64,000 bases of DNA from Syncephalastrum monosporum B8922. Lineage: Eukaryota > Mucoromycota > Mucoromycetes > Mucorales > Syncephalastraceae. The stretch covers positions 1-64,000 of the forward strand of contig JNEN01000813.1 of NCBI GenBank assembly GCA_000697355.1, read 5' to 3'. A program made the position numbers and the translations under genes. This document shows positions 23,952 to 35,345 of this stretch, in pieces; position 1 is the first letter of the stretch, and the number at the start of each line of letters is the position of its first letter. The notes under the pieces are model-generated. The model saw only the letters and a program-made list of their open reading frames with translations. It was not told where the DNA came from and did not search any database.

Positions 23952-24677
23952 GGTAAAGACGTTTTCAACAAGGCTTATGTTGGCCTAGGGGGCTTTTATA
24001 AACCTTGCCAAACCCATGTTGTCCAGGGCTCTTCACCTTACGTACTTTTTTTTTATTTGTTACTCATGAGCAAACCGTTCGTGCGAGAGAATACGTAGTA
24101 GAACGATGGGTTCGAAAACTAGGGTGCTGTCGTCCAAGTTTCTTTGTGAGTGTTGTGATTCACATGTCGGTTTCTTGCTTTTTGATATCAACGAAATTAA
24201 GCCTTTAGCCTATATAGCGTATTATATGCTTTATTCCTTTTTTTTTCCAGCCTGGTCCCGCGACGAATATCTTTAAAAAATGCCAATCGCGATATTCGGG
24301 GTTCAATGAAAGATAGATGAAACCTGGATCTGGCGAAATTGGAGCGCACGTTGCAATTGAGGAGACCACACGTGCACACCGGCAGACGATACACAATCGA
24401 CATTAAACATTCGTCCAAACATCACTGCCACTGGCAGTCTTTTCGCCCCCAAAAAACTTTTTTTTATCTCATACATTTGGCTTTCCTTCCTCTTCCCTCC
24501 CCTCCTGCTTCTCTTATACTTCACTTCATTTTCCCGACCTGACCCGCTCCTGGGTCTCTCTCTCGCCTTTCGTCTTTTCTTTTCTTGCTTTTTGTCTCAT
24601 TGATTCTCTATTTTGACACGTCACTGAGTGTCTTTTCTTTTTTTTTCTCCGGACCTGCGCTCCTCTATCCTCGATAG
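23952..24677. other. Divergent promoter region, secreted protein / cation transporter
   Basis: Non-coding DNA between divergent genes. A strong pyrimidine-rich tract (24460-24660) precedes the plus-strand start, as is typical of fungal promoters and 5' UTRs. Confidence 0.5.
23993..24000 (-). promoter_or_regulatory. TATA box of the secreted-protein gene
   Basis: TATAAAAG on the minus strand, about 42-49 nt upstream of the ATG at 23951. A strong TATA close to the start suits a highly expressed, regulated surface protein. Confidence 0.6.
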
Positions 24678-26434
24678 ATGACATCTCCTATCATATCTGA
24701 TAATGATACCGGTCGGTCGTTCCATAGCCGAAGGTCGGTGCTATCCTTGACGACGTCGACCGTGCCCGCGCCCGTCCAGTTCGACGCGCTTCGCGTGTCT
24801 GACGAGCACCTAAAGGACATCAAGAACAAGCGTGTCCGAGAGTTTTACACAGTAAACTGTCAAGATTGAGGACGAGAGTTCCATTCCACTGATCTATAGT
24901 GATTAGCATCAAAACAGCATGATCGATCGGTTTATGGAAGTGGATGAGATTGTCGACTCGCTCCAGTTTGGCACCCCAGCTCCGAACAGCCCAGCCCAGC
25001 AGCCTCTGCAACGCTATGGATCGATGCAGCACGACGAAGAGAACCAGCTCATGATTCATGGCCACCACACAAAAGACGACGACCCGAGAAAGCCCCTTTT
25101 GGATGCCAAACCAGTGGTAAACAAGGATACCGCGCCGTCGTGGCTGGTCCACCTCGCTATCAACCTCTCCTTTCTCGCCAATGTGGTCCTTTTTGGCACA
25201 AAGATCTTCCTCGCCTTATTTACCGGCTCCATGGCCATCCTCGCCTCAGCCTTCGAGAGCTTCCTCGACTTGCTCAGCAATGCCATCATCTTTTTCACCA
25301 TCCGCATCATCCGCCAAAAAGACTACTATGCCTACCCTGTCGGCAAGGTAACGGAGTGAGCGCACAACTTTTATACATTCCTATTCATCCACCGTATGTA
25401 GTCTCGCATGGAACCGTTGGGTATCATCGTGTTTGCCGTCATCATCACCACATCCTTCTCTCAAGTCTTGATCACTTCCATCCAGCGCCTGCTCGACCCT
25501 GCACAGGGCGTTGAGGAACTCGACCTCAGTCCCCTGGGTCTGGGCCTTCTTATTGCCAACATTGTCATCAAGGGTATCCTCTGGATATGGTGCACCACCA
25601 TCAAGGGCAGCTCGAGCGTCCAAGCCCTCGCCCAGGACCATGAAAACGACGTTGTCTTTAACGTCGCCAGTACCATTTTCCCGGTTGTAGGCAAGTATCA
25701 TTCGGGTCATACCATAATGCAAAGACGCTCATGCAGGAATTATTTATTCGATACACCCACGTACAGCTGTCTGGGCAAAATGGTCTTGGCTCGATCCAGT
25801 AGGTGCTATTCTCCTATCCATTTATATCATCTATGAATGGATGGTCGTGTTACTCGGTATGTCCTTTGAAGACTCCTCCGAAGAAAGGAAAAGAGAACAC
25901 TGTTAGATGGTCTAATTCATTCATATATTTTACTTGGGCATTGTAGAGAATATTCGTCGTTTGACCGGTCAAGCGGCTAGTACGGATGACATCAAACAGC
26001 TGACCTACATGGCGTACCGCTTTTCAGGCAAGATTACTGCAGTCGACACCGTAAGTGCCACTCTTGGCTTTTATATATACATACATTGTGTGTGTGTGTG
26101 TGTTATTGCGTTATGCGTTATGGTAACGCTTACCTTTTGGTTTCTTTGTTTTTGTTTTCACTTTTTTTTTTTTTTTGCACGTTGCTTAATTTTGACTATT
26201 GTTATTATGCACCAGGTACGAGCCTACTATATTGGCGACCGCCTCCTTGTGGAAGTCGATATTGTACTGCCACCCGACTGCCCGTTGCGAGAAGCGCACG
26301 ATGTCGGTGAAGCGCTTCAAGACGCGCTTGAGTTAATGGACAACGTCGAGCGTGCATTCGTGCACCTGGATTACAATCCAATCCACGCTATCGAGCATCG
26401 ACGCGTGGTGGAGGGCGTTGGTTTTGGACAATAA
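24678..26434 (+). CDS. Cation diffusion facilitator (CDF) metal transporter
   Basis: Divalent-metal/H+ antiporter of the CDF (ZIP-unrelated, ZT_dimer-containing) family. Six exons: 24678-24851, 24907-25347, 25402-25690, 25767-25856, 25947-26050 and 26216-26434, giving 438 aa. Features in order: a ~75-residue cytosolic N-terminus with QNSMIDRFMEVDEIVDS; the first membrane pair with FESFLDLLSNAIIFFTIR around the metal site (ExxxD where Mn-CDFs usually have DxxxD); ENDVVFNVAS and LDPVGAILLSIYIIYEW in the later helices; and a C-terminal dimerisation domain (VRAYYIGDRLLVEVDIVLP ... HLDYNP). It resembles fungal and plant Mn2+/Fe2+-type members. Intron 3 has a GC donor (GCAAGT) at 25691, supported by the restored reading FPVVAVWAKWSW. 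Confidence 0.93.
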
Positions 26435-26501
26435 TATTAGTACGACTGAAATAAAAAGAAAAGACAACAAAGACACGCAAGGACATAAAGACATGGCAGA
26501 C

Positions 26502-26535
<34 letters not shown>

Positions 26536-27129
26536 GGAACAATGAGGCAAAGGATGAATTATATTTTTGTTATTTCGAGGTGTATGTATGTGTGGGCCAA
26601 TGAAATCTGGAATTGAGCCGCTACGTCATAGACAAACGCTCGTCTTGCGGCCCTCCCTTTCTCTCACTTTTTTAAGTCCTTTCTCCCTTCTTTCTTTCCC
26701 TCTGGTCTCGCGACCTTTCCAGCTCACCTTTTTTTCTCTTCTCTTTTTGTCTCCACCCTTCACTCTTTCCTCTATCTTCTTTTTCCCCTTTCCTGTCTTC
26801 AACGGCCTACGCGGAATATGGCACAGTCTCAAGTCAGGAGAAACGCTTGGGAAGGGTATGTATCTTATTTTTTTCCCTCTTGTCCTGGAAACGATTGAAT
26901 GCCCTGCGTCATGATGCATCTCTGTCCTGCCTTCTCTTTCTCTCTTTTCTTCATGCCGACTCAGCATATGCTCATGCCCGTAATGGCACACACGTTCATT
27001 CCCTCCCCCCCCCAACCCACCCAATGCGCACAGACCTCCCTTGGAAAGAGAGCAAGAGAGAGAGAGAGAGAGAGAAACGGGAAGTGAAAGGGAAAAAAAG
27101 GAAAAAAAAAGAAGGGGCAGAATGAAGAA
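26435..27129. other. Intergenic with GA microsatellites, promoter of LisH/WD40 gene
   Basis: Holds a (GA)14 run at 26505-26532, a ~250 nt T/C-rich tract (26640-26810) and a second GA run at 27052-27073 just upstream of the next start. The plus-strand 26567-26914 frame and its antisense are low-complexity and not called. Confidence 0.55.
26505..26532. repeat. (GA)n microsatellite
   Basis: About fourteen GA units directly 3' of the cation transporter gene. Confidence 0.9.
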
Positions 27130-29149
27130 ATGACACGATCACGAAGAATGCTCGATCTCATACGTGTGATGAACAGACAAAACGGGCGAACCGAAGCCGA
27201 ACATCGCGAGCTGCTCCATGCCTATATCTACGATTATTGCAAAAAACGCAACTTCCACCAGGCGGCGCGTGCTTTCGCAGCAGAGGCAGGCGTGGCCACA
27301 GATCAAGCACCGCCCGTCGATAACCCAACCGCGTTCTTATATGACTGGTGGGGCGTCTTTTGGGACGTGTTTTCTCAGCGCAGCAATGACGCTATCGCAG
27401 GCAAAGACGGCCAAATGAGTAATCATGTAAGTCTCCCTTTGCTTTGCACGCAGAATGAAGCAATTAGAAGAGACAAACAGACAGACAAACGTGGAAAATT
27501 TGAGTTTTTATTGACAACCGCTGGGTGAATAGACGCGATTTCTCCAACATCGGCGGGAAGAGCTGCTCCAGCAGCATCGCGCGTACAACAACATGGCGTC
27601 CCATCAACAACAGCAACAAATGCGCCGGGCCTCTGAGGTTCAACCCTCCAACCAATCCCCGCAACAGCAACACCCTCTCCACCCGCCACAGCAGTCGCTA
27701 CCCCCTCAACAACAGCAACAAGCACAGCAACAGCAACAACAGCCGACTCCACAGCAGCAGCCACAAGTACCGCCCCAGGCACAGACACCTCACATGCAAA
27801 GCGTGCCCTCTCAGCAGCGCGATGCGCGGTCTTCGCCTGCAAGCTCGACTGCTTCATTACCCAACAGCGGCGTGCCTCATCCCAATAGCACCCTTGTAAA
27901 TACTCCCCAGAGCATGCCGGCTAATTTACCCCCACAACAGCAACACCTTCCCGCGCGCCACGCCAACTCGCCTTCTTTCTCTCCGCAACAGATGCAACGC
28001 CCTGACGGCATGCATCCCTCTGAAAACATGGTGAACTCGCCCATGGGTCAGCAAATGCAGCCTCCCATGCAGCGCCCGCAAATGAACCCCAACATGAACG
28101 CAGCCATGTTCAACGCCGCCCTGAGTGCCTTGAACCTCCAGGGCCGTGATCCGACCACATTTACGCAGGAAGAGAAGGTACGATCTCTGTTTATTTGGCT
28201 GGTCAGGATGCTTATTCTCTTGTTTCTTATCTTCTTTTTTTTTTCTCTAGAACGCCGTGCATGCTCAAATGCGGCGCCAGCACCAGCTCTACACGCAAAA
28301 CATGATGCGCCAAAACCCGTAAGCTAGCACTCCTCATATACACACACTCAAGAAACAGATATTGGAGTTCGTGGCCCCTAAATACACCGAATTTCTTTTC
28401 TACTGTTTATCAGGGGTATGTTTGCGAATAACCAGGCTCGACTGCAACAGCAAGCAATGCTTAACCAGCAAATGATGCAACAACATCAACAACAACAGCA
28501 GCAACAGCAACAACAGCAGCCGCCACAGTCGCAACCACCGCAGCAAACGCCGCAGCAAACGCCGGCCCAGCTTCAGCAGCAGCCGGGTCAAAGCATGCCG
28601 CAGTCGCAGGCAACACCCCAGCCACCCCATCCACAAGCGCCGATGCATGGAATGGACATGAACCGAAATGCGGTGAATCAGCCAGGTGTGTTTTACAATT
28701 CAGGGCACATCCCAAGCAAACGGCGAAACAGTGCGGCTCATTCAATGTATGAAGGAAACGGCCAACCACGGCCCATGGCCATCTCGGGACCAGGCGTTCA
28801 AGGACAGATGGCGATGCAGAACCCAAACATGATGGGCGGACCCCCTTTTGGTAACGATGGTAAGTCGTCAAGGATGTTAGGGAAGGGATAATGCTTATCC
28901 TATAAGTAGCAGCGATGAACATGATGCTCGCGCAACAAGTCATGGGCAAGGGCCAGATGCCCAGTAATCTCACGCCACAGCAACACCAGCAGGTACGTGG
29001 AGCTATTTGCTGATAATCACAACTTTGGGTTTCTAATATATCCCCAGCTGCTTGCAAGGCAGCAACAGCAGCAACAGCAGCAGCGGGCGATGCTGACGCA
29101 ACAGCAGCAACAACAGAGGCTAATGCAGCAACGCCAGCAGCAAATGCAA

Positions 29150-29192
<43 letters not shown>

Positions 29193-31276
29193 CTCAAGGC
29201 GCCCAAACGCCGGCTATGAACCCGATGGTGGCCGCGAACCAGCCCATGCCCATGTCACCGCAGGACCAGGAAAAAAGGAATAACGCGGCCATTATCAATT
29301 ACCAACGGCAACAAAGGCAGCAGCATATGATGATGCAGCAGCAACAGATGGGAGGTCACCAGCCCATGCCGCCTCAGCAGCAGCAGCAGCAGCCACAAAT
29401 GCCCATGGGTCAGCAAGGTCAACCCCAGCAACAACAGCCACAACAGCCACAACAGCAGCAGCAGGCAGGCATGCACCCATCCAAGCGCCAGCGCACGAAC
29501 CCAGAAGACGAACGCGGATCGCCTACCAACCCGTCGCCGCAGCTGCATAACATGGCGAGCCCGCAAAACATGATGGGCACCCCAGGTCGGATGCAAGAGT
29601 CTCCGGCCATGGCGATGCAGAATCGGCTACCTCAACAACAAGCGACACCCCAGCAGCAGCGCGCCTCGTTCTCGTCCCAGTCGCCTCAGGTCAGCCGCAG
29701 CAACGCGCCCAAGCAAACCCCGCGCATGACACCTGCCCAGGCCCACCAGCCCTTGCCTCAACAGCAGCCGCAGAATCCACAAGCGACGCCACAGCAGCAG
29801 CCGCGGATGGCACCCGGAGCAGGGAGTAGCGGGACCGGTGGATGGAACGGAGGTGAGATGGATTCGCCGGTGAAGCAGGAATCACAGGCCCAGCAGAACC
29901 AAAGTCCCGTCGCAGGCGCCATGCAAGCCGCCGCAGCTGCGGCAGCCGCCCAACAACAGCAGCAGCAACAGTCTGGCAACCAAGGACAAGGTCAAGGACA
30001 AGGTGGTAATGGCGCAGGCAACAATGGCGCGTTTGACCTCGAACGGTTCATGATGAGCGACGACGCCAACTTTGACATGTTTGCAACTGACGATAATGTC
30101 GACACGAACCTTTTGATGAATGGCGAGAATGACCTCGACCCGTTTGGCGGTGGGTTCTTGGCCAGCATGGGCGGTGGTTTAGGAGTGGATAACACTCTTC
30201 TGCCGGTGGCAGAACAAGGATTGCAACCGTACGGCGACCTACAGGGCCACACGATGAAGGTAAACACGTGCGCGTTCTCGTCGAACGGACAGTGGCTGGC
30301 AAGCGGTGGGCACGACAAGCGGGCCATCATCTGGAGCGTGGCCGAGAAGCGCAAGCTTTATACCCTGGAAGGTCACGAGAAGCAGATCACGTGCGCGCGT
30401 TGGAGCCCTGACACCCGGCACTTGCTCGTTACCTCCTCCTATGATAAGACGATCCGGATATGGGACATTGGTGCCGCCCTCAAGGACAATGCTTCTCAGG
30501 CACAGCAGACCCTCAAGCTCGATTGTCGCACTTCGGTCACGGCAGTTGATTTCGCACCTAACCGACCCGATATTGTCTGTTCCATGGACGCCGAAGGTGA
30601 GCTCAAGGTCTGGAACTTGTCTACGGGCAAGTGCGAGAAAACGGTGCGCATGGTAAGCTATTTAAATGGGTATCCATACACGATCTCACTCGTCTTCTTA
30701 TGTATGTATGTGTAGCCCTGCGCCAAGGCAAGCTTCTCGACCAACCCGATCCGATTCCGACCCCGCGAGAACAATATTGTCGCCTGTGCCGTGGGTAATC
30801 AGCTATATGTGATCGATATTCAGTCCGTCAAGAACAACTCGTCCGTTGAGAGTCCGGCAATCAAGACGATTTACACCGAGCATAGCAAGAACAACGCGTC
30901 GACCATCGCCTCCCTGGACTTCTCGTCTGATGGCAACTTTCTGGTCTCCTCCTCCGAAAACGTCATTTGCGTCCACGACACCGCCCACTGGAAATCCCAG
31001 GCTGTACACTCCACCTCGAGCAAGGTCCATACCTGTGCCTTTGCCGTGTCCGAAGGTGGCGGTATTGACAAGCTCCGTGTCATTTATGGCGAGTACCAGG
31101 CTATCTACATGTGGCAGTGCGGCGCCCCTGGTTCCAACGCCAAACAGGTCGGCAGACAGTCCGGCGGCGTCGCAGGCATTGACTGTGCCATCGCGGACGC
31201 GACCCAGGTTGTCGCCACTGCAAGCTTGAACAAGGAGAATAATCTCGTCCTTTGGTCGCTCCAGTCGGTTGTCTAG
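27130..31276 (+). CDS. LisH / poly-Q / WD40 transcriptional corepressor (LEUNIG-like)
   Basis: Seven exons: 27130-27426, 27533-28177, 28251-28318, 28414-28859, 28910-28992, 29048-30652 and 30716-31276. All phases fit and give 1234 aa. Residues ~22-60 form a LisH dimerisation motif with the following LUFS-like segment (HAYIYDYCKKRNFHQAARAFAAE ... FLYDWWGVFWDVF). A very long Gln/Pro/Met-rich middle follows (residues ~100-900). The end, residues ~905-1234, is a WD40 propeller with repeats such as VNTCAFSSNGQWLASGGHDKRAIIW and GHEKQITCARWSPD. This LisH-LUFS, poly-Q, WD40 order is that of LEUNIG/LUH and fungal relatives, which act with SEUSS/LDB-type adaptors to repress transcription. Function is inferred from the architecture. 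Confidence 0.92.
28477..28527 (+). repeat. CAA/CAG repeat encoding poly-Gln
   Basis: An uninterrupted run of CAA and CAG codons in exon 4 of the LisH/WD40 gene. Similar runs occur at 27600-27760, 29058-29190 and 29377-29465. Codons are mixed, so the tract is selected or generated as poly-Q rather than as a pure trinucleotide. Confidence 0.8.
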
Positions 31277-32332
31277 CGACTCTTCTATCTCCATGCCATG
31301 TACTATCTCTTCTTGTCTTGTTCTCATACATATATCATCCACCCCTCCGACCCATTTCTCTGTTTCACTCCGCCCATTTACTATACAACCCAACACCCTT
31401 ACCTTTTAACTCTGCCCTTTTACTTACCTCTCCACGCTTTTTCTCATATACGCAACGACACACACACACACACACACACCCGCTCACGCACACGCACACA
31501 CACGCACACAACCAAAAGAAAAAGCGAGAGGGTACATATACACACACACGATAGTTCAACAAAAAAAAAAAAAACAGAAAAATTCTCATGATATATCACC
31601 TCACTTGTGCATGGAACCGAAAAGTATACAGTATGTCTATCGTACGTGATAAAATCCAGGAAGATCTCATGATGAAAAAGCCCATGCCATCCATAAGGTG
31701 TCACGTATTGACCTTACCCTATATATATGATGTATACCTATTTCTTAGTCAGTTATCTCGATTTAATAAAATAGAAAGATGTATTCACTTTTGCAGTTGG
31801 TATTTTCGCCAAAATTTGATTGTCCTCATCAAGTACTGCGGAGGCGCTCCCGGGCGCCAGTCTTCAACAGCATGCCGATACGGCGACCAAAGTCATTTCT
31901 TTACCGTAGTTGTGTTGCTGCATGGCTTGTCTGGCCGCCTCGCAAAACCGTGTCCCCACCTTGTTTTCGGAAAAAAAGGGCGAATTCGATGTTGTGTGCA
32001 AGCAGTGCATGTCACTTGCTCAAGCATTTGTATGTCGAACCTTGCGAAAACAGAGTCCAACAGAATGGCAAAACGCCTGTACGTCGTTAGCTCTGATGCG
32101 CTTTCGTCCAAGGGTTCTTCGTTTAGCTGCGATGTTTACGGTCTCTTTTGTTGAAGCAGTAGTGATCCTGTTGTCGTTGGCGTTGGCGTTACTGCAACCA
32201 TAGTAAATACATCATGTTCATGGAGAAAAGATATTGTGAGGAAAGAGATGAAGTGTGTTTATTTAGTGCCGCTTTACAAATCATTGGTCCAAAATAGAGG
32301 TAAAATGAATAGTCATTCAGTATCTCGAGTAG
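31277..32332. other. 3' flank of LisH/WD40 gene, (CA)n tract, otherwise empty
   Basis: T/C-rich 3' UTR, then an imperfect (CA)n microsatellite at about 31458-31510 and an A14 run at 31560. Overlapping plus- and minus-strand frames from 31588 to 32154 show no family features and I do not call them. A short direct repeat, TAGTCATTCAGTAT, occurs twice at 32309-32343. Confidence 0.5.
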
Positions 32333-32644
32333 TCATTCAGTATTTCCTTTCCTACGGTGGATTTTTGCCCAGTGTTGATGTTGCATTCTTGCTGATAGCC
32401 TAGAATTACCCGTAGGTAAAAACAATTCTTTCATCTCTTGATAAATGGCCTCGTCCAGCAGATTGACCACAGGCGACAGAAGCAGCCTAAATATCACGAA
32501 TCATTAGTAAGTGTAGTGATGTGCTTTTTTTATTATTACTGACTTCAGAGTCTCTTTTTCGTTCTCACGGAGTCGATCTTCGCACAGCAAGCGGATAACA
32601 CAATTCGTGATGCGCTGGTCAATATTGTTGCCACGTATCGTCAT
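32333..32644 (-). CDS. Small hypothetical protein, two exons
   Basis: Exon 1 (32644-32544) and exon 2 (32486-32333) join through a 57 nt intron (GTCAGT...TTTAG) in phase 2, giving 84 aa. The N-terminus reads MTIRGNNIDQRITNCVIRL, followed by a charged helical stretch (CEDRLRENEKETLK) and an amphipathic helix (LLDEAIYQEMKELFLP). The end is basic. Codon use and the clean splice suggest a real small gene or the remnant of one. I do not recognise the family. It may be a lineage-specific Mucoromycota protein, or the 3' end of a larger decayed gene linked to the unrecognised gene just upstream. Confidence 0.45.
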
Positions 32645-33097
32645 TCTTCGAATTCATTCTTTATCTTCATCAGCTAAGCCTTAAATAAACTAAACGAGAA
32701 CATGCGATATGTGTGAGATGTAGAGAGAGAAAGTGACAGGTAAAAAGGACAAGAGAGTAAGTGAGACTGAACTTATATTAAAGTTGAGTGTGATATAATC
32801 TGTCTACATCTAATAATTAGGAAGTCTTTTATAGACTTCAATATGTTTCATCCAGCTGAGTAAAGAGAACCAGTGATAAGATAATAAAATATTTTCATCA
32901 GGGACGATGTGCCTGTGATTGAATATACAATGGCAGATGCAGCTTGCATATGGAACTGTGCCATTAGATAAGAGTAGCGGTACGGAATACTTCTTTACGG
33001 TTTCATATGCAGTAATTGAACAGGCGATGGAGGAGTTGAATAAGTGCATGATAGCAACCGATACAACGATTGGGTATAGAGGCAAGTCTAGACTTTC

Positions 33098-33814
33098 TCA
33101 ACGAAGACACAGCTACCCGAGGGTGATGGTTTACCACAATGTGAGCTGTATTGACTTGGCAACGAAATTTTTTGCTCACCTTCCATGCAGCAAAAAGGTG
33201 CAGCTTCTCCATTTTGTCTTCGTGGAAGACAGATTGATCATGATCGGTACTCGTACTGTCGTTGTCATTGTCGCTGTCGACATCAGCGTCTCCCATGAGG
33301 TTTGCTAGTCTGCCTTTTGCTGCTCCGGCAGCACGCGTGTACAGGCCGATTGCGCCTTCCTCGTACACATCCATGGCTTCACGCTTTTCAAAAAGTAAAG
33401 CGTTCAATATCATTGTTAAACGCAGAAGCCGAGAGAAATGTTTATGTAAAATGCACTTACGCGTCGTTGCACAGATTGCAAGACCTGATTCCAAAGCAGA
33501 CTATTAAGCTTTGGGCTTCTTTGCCTAGCACACCAAACCAGAAAAAGGAAAAGGCAGAGGGTCGATCATTGAAACGATGTTAGCTCCAGACGCACTCAGA
33601 GTTCCTCTTATTACCTTTTGGATTCGGGCTTGACTTCCAGAAGGACTTGCTGGAAGCGTTCGAACCATAGAGAATGACACATGTGCCGTGGAGCTTTGAC
33701 TCTTACGACTTCTTGTAACCATTTTGACCAGGCAGACTCTGGATAAGGCTCCCGGTTGTGCTCTCCGGAAAATGAGGCGTGCTTCTCTGAATAGCGAAAG
33801 TAACAAAAAAACAA
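33098..33814 (-). CDS. Unrecognised multi-exon gene, possibly partial
   Basis: Four exons can be threaded with consistent phase: (ATG at 33814 or an acceptor at 33787)-33615, 33524-33461, 33383-33180 and a 5-codon last exon 33112-33098. A strong polypyrimidine-AG just before 33786 suggests that the first listed segment is an internal exon and that the true start lies further upstream. The product has Trp-rich helical segments (PYPESAWSKWLQEVVRVK, SLWFERFQQVLLEVKPE), a VYEEGAIGLYTRAAGAAKGR segment and an acidic Asp/Ser/Asn run. I recognise no domain. It lies in a gene-poor, repeat-bearing stretch and could be a decaying gene. Confidence 0.4.
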
Positions 33815-34145
33815 AGAAAAAGGGGAAGTCGTGTTGTCTTCTCTGATAATCAGAGGTATTTAAAGGTGTTCAACAGCTTGGCCGCGACGGATTATGTGTG
33901 ACAGAATGGCATAGTGAAGGTGGGTAACTAAAATGACAGAAAAATAAAAAGGATCAAAAAGGTCAGTAAAACGAAAGTTGTTGGGGAATGGTTTTAAAGG
34001 AAATGCGTCGGGGGTGGAATTTGGGTGCGCCAAGTGCATAACTCAACCACCATAAAGGAAAAGGAAAGGAAAGAGTTGGCGTCACATCGTGTTCCAGAGG
34101 TACCTGGGCGTGGCCGGTAGGTTTCGTACATCCCGTGTCAAGAGT
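33815..34145. other. Intergenic, no gene recognised
   Basis: A-rich DNA with a GGAAAGG-type purine tract near 34060. On the minus strand a short frame (33850-33910) follows a polypyrimidine-AG and could hold an upstream exon of the preceding gene, but no donor was found. Confidence 0.3.
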
Positions 34146-34255
34146 GAGGGAATCTACCAGTCTTTCGTTCTAAACGACACTGGTAGTAGTCTACGGACCC
34201 CCCAAGTGAAAATGGTTGACACATGCACCCTTTGGCCTTTGTCACGGTACATGAC
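34146..34255 (+). repeat. Diverged direct repeat, copy 1
   Basis: A ~110 nt segment beginning GAGGGAATCTACC that matches copy 2 (34430-34538) at roughly 70% by eye. Shared blocks include GAGGGAAT, CTTTCGT, TAGTCTACGGA and CCCTTTGG. In both copies the same frame is open and gives similar peptides (SSLRTPQVKMV against NSLRMPRLKVV). A possible GTAAGT donor at 34306 and a CTAG acceptor before 34397 would join the copies in frame. Confidence 0.7.
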
Positions 34256-34429
34256 TTCCATGAGTAGCGCATGCCGGCTGCCGTTGATTTGTTACTTTTC
34301 CAGACGTAAGTTGTACGCTCTTGCGCTTTGAATACGTATCTTGTCTTGTACTAATGTTCCTTTTTTCTTTTATTTTGTCGGGCGAGCGAAAACTAGGAGA
34401 GCACCATCACGAACTGATACAGACGAGAA

Positions 34430-34538
34430 GAGGGAATTTGCTAGCCTTTCGTCTTGGCGACGCTGGCAATAGTCTACGGATGCCCCGGTTGAAAGTGGTA
34501 GCCCTTGTGCCCTTTGGTTTTGCCACGGTAAATGGACT
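34430..34538 (+). repeat. Diverged direct repeat, copy 2
   Basis: Second copy of the segment at 34146-34255, 284 nt downstream and in the same orientation. It sits in an open frame that ends at 34557. No ATG was found that would start a gene covering both copies, so its coding status is open. Confidence 0.7.
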
Positions 34539-35345
34539 AAGCGTTCTTCCTTTATGACATCAGACTCGATGAGCTTAGAGGCGCTGCCCCTTGCGGTCGT
34601 GGAAGACGCTGTCGAGAAATTGGAGACATAATGTATATTTATTGTAAATCATATTTCCACATGTACGAGCAATGAAAGCTGAAAGAAATAGATGGGGAGA
34701 CGAGACGGTTCATGGCGAAGGTGCGATATAGGACAGCAGGTGAATATGACCGATGGTAGAGTTAGAACGCTATATGACTCGCGAGAAAAGAAACAGAAAT
34801 TCAATAGACGAGCACGGGTACTGCACACGCGGTTTATCTTGCAAATAGCCGACCATTTCATTACTCACGATGGTGGTATCAACGAAGCGTCAAAAGGGTA
34901 TGGCGACTGTCGATAAGTGACGATATCTTTTTTGTGTACAGCTCGAAACAATAATTTTCTATATACATGAGCATCTCCTTGGCATACAACTCGGTCAATA
35001 GATATACGCTTTCACGGTTGCACACAGACAACCAAGGGAAATACGTGATTTCTTTTTTTATTGGGCCAAGACACCCAATGATGCGTTTTTATGTATCAGC
35101 AAACTGTATGAAAACGTCTAGTAACCGGTAAATACTCATACTAATGCAATTGGACAAAAGTATGGAAGAACTTGTATTTACACGAATGCGTGTTTTGTGT
35201 GAAATGAATAAAGGTAAAAAACGAAAGAGGATGCGCGTTTTGTTTGTATCTGAGGATTATCGTTGTGAGACGGGAGAGGAGAGAGAGAGAGAGAGATTGA
35301 GAAGGGAAGAGGGGTGAAATGCATGGCCGGGCGGTTTAAAATGTT
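34539..35345. other. Intergenic, 3' flank of UDP-glucose dehydrogenase
   Basis: AT-rich DNA with a GA microsatellite at about 35275-35296. I see no gene. Confidence 0.45.
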
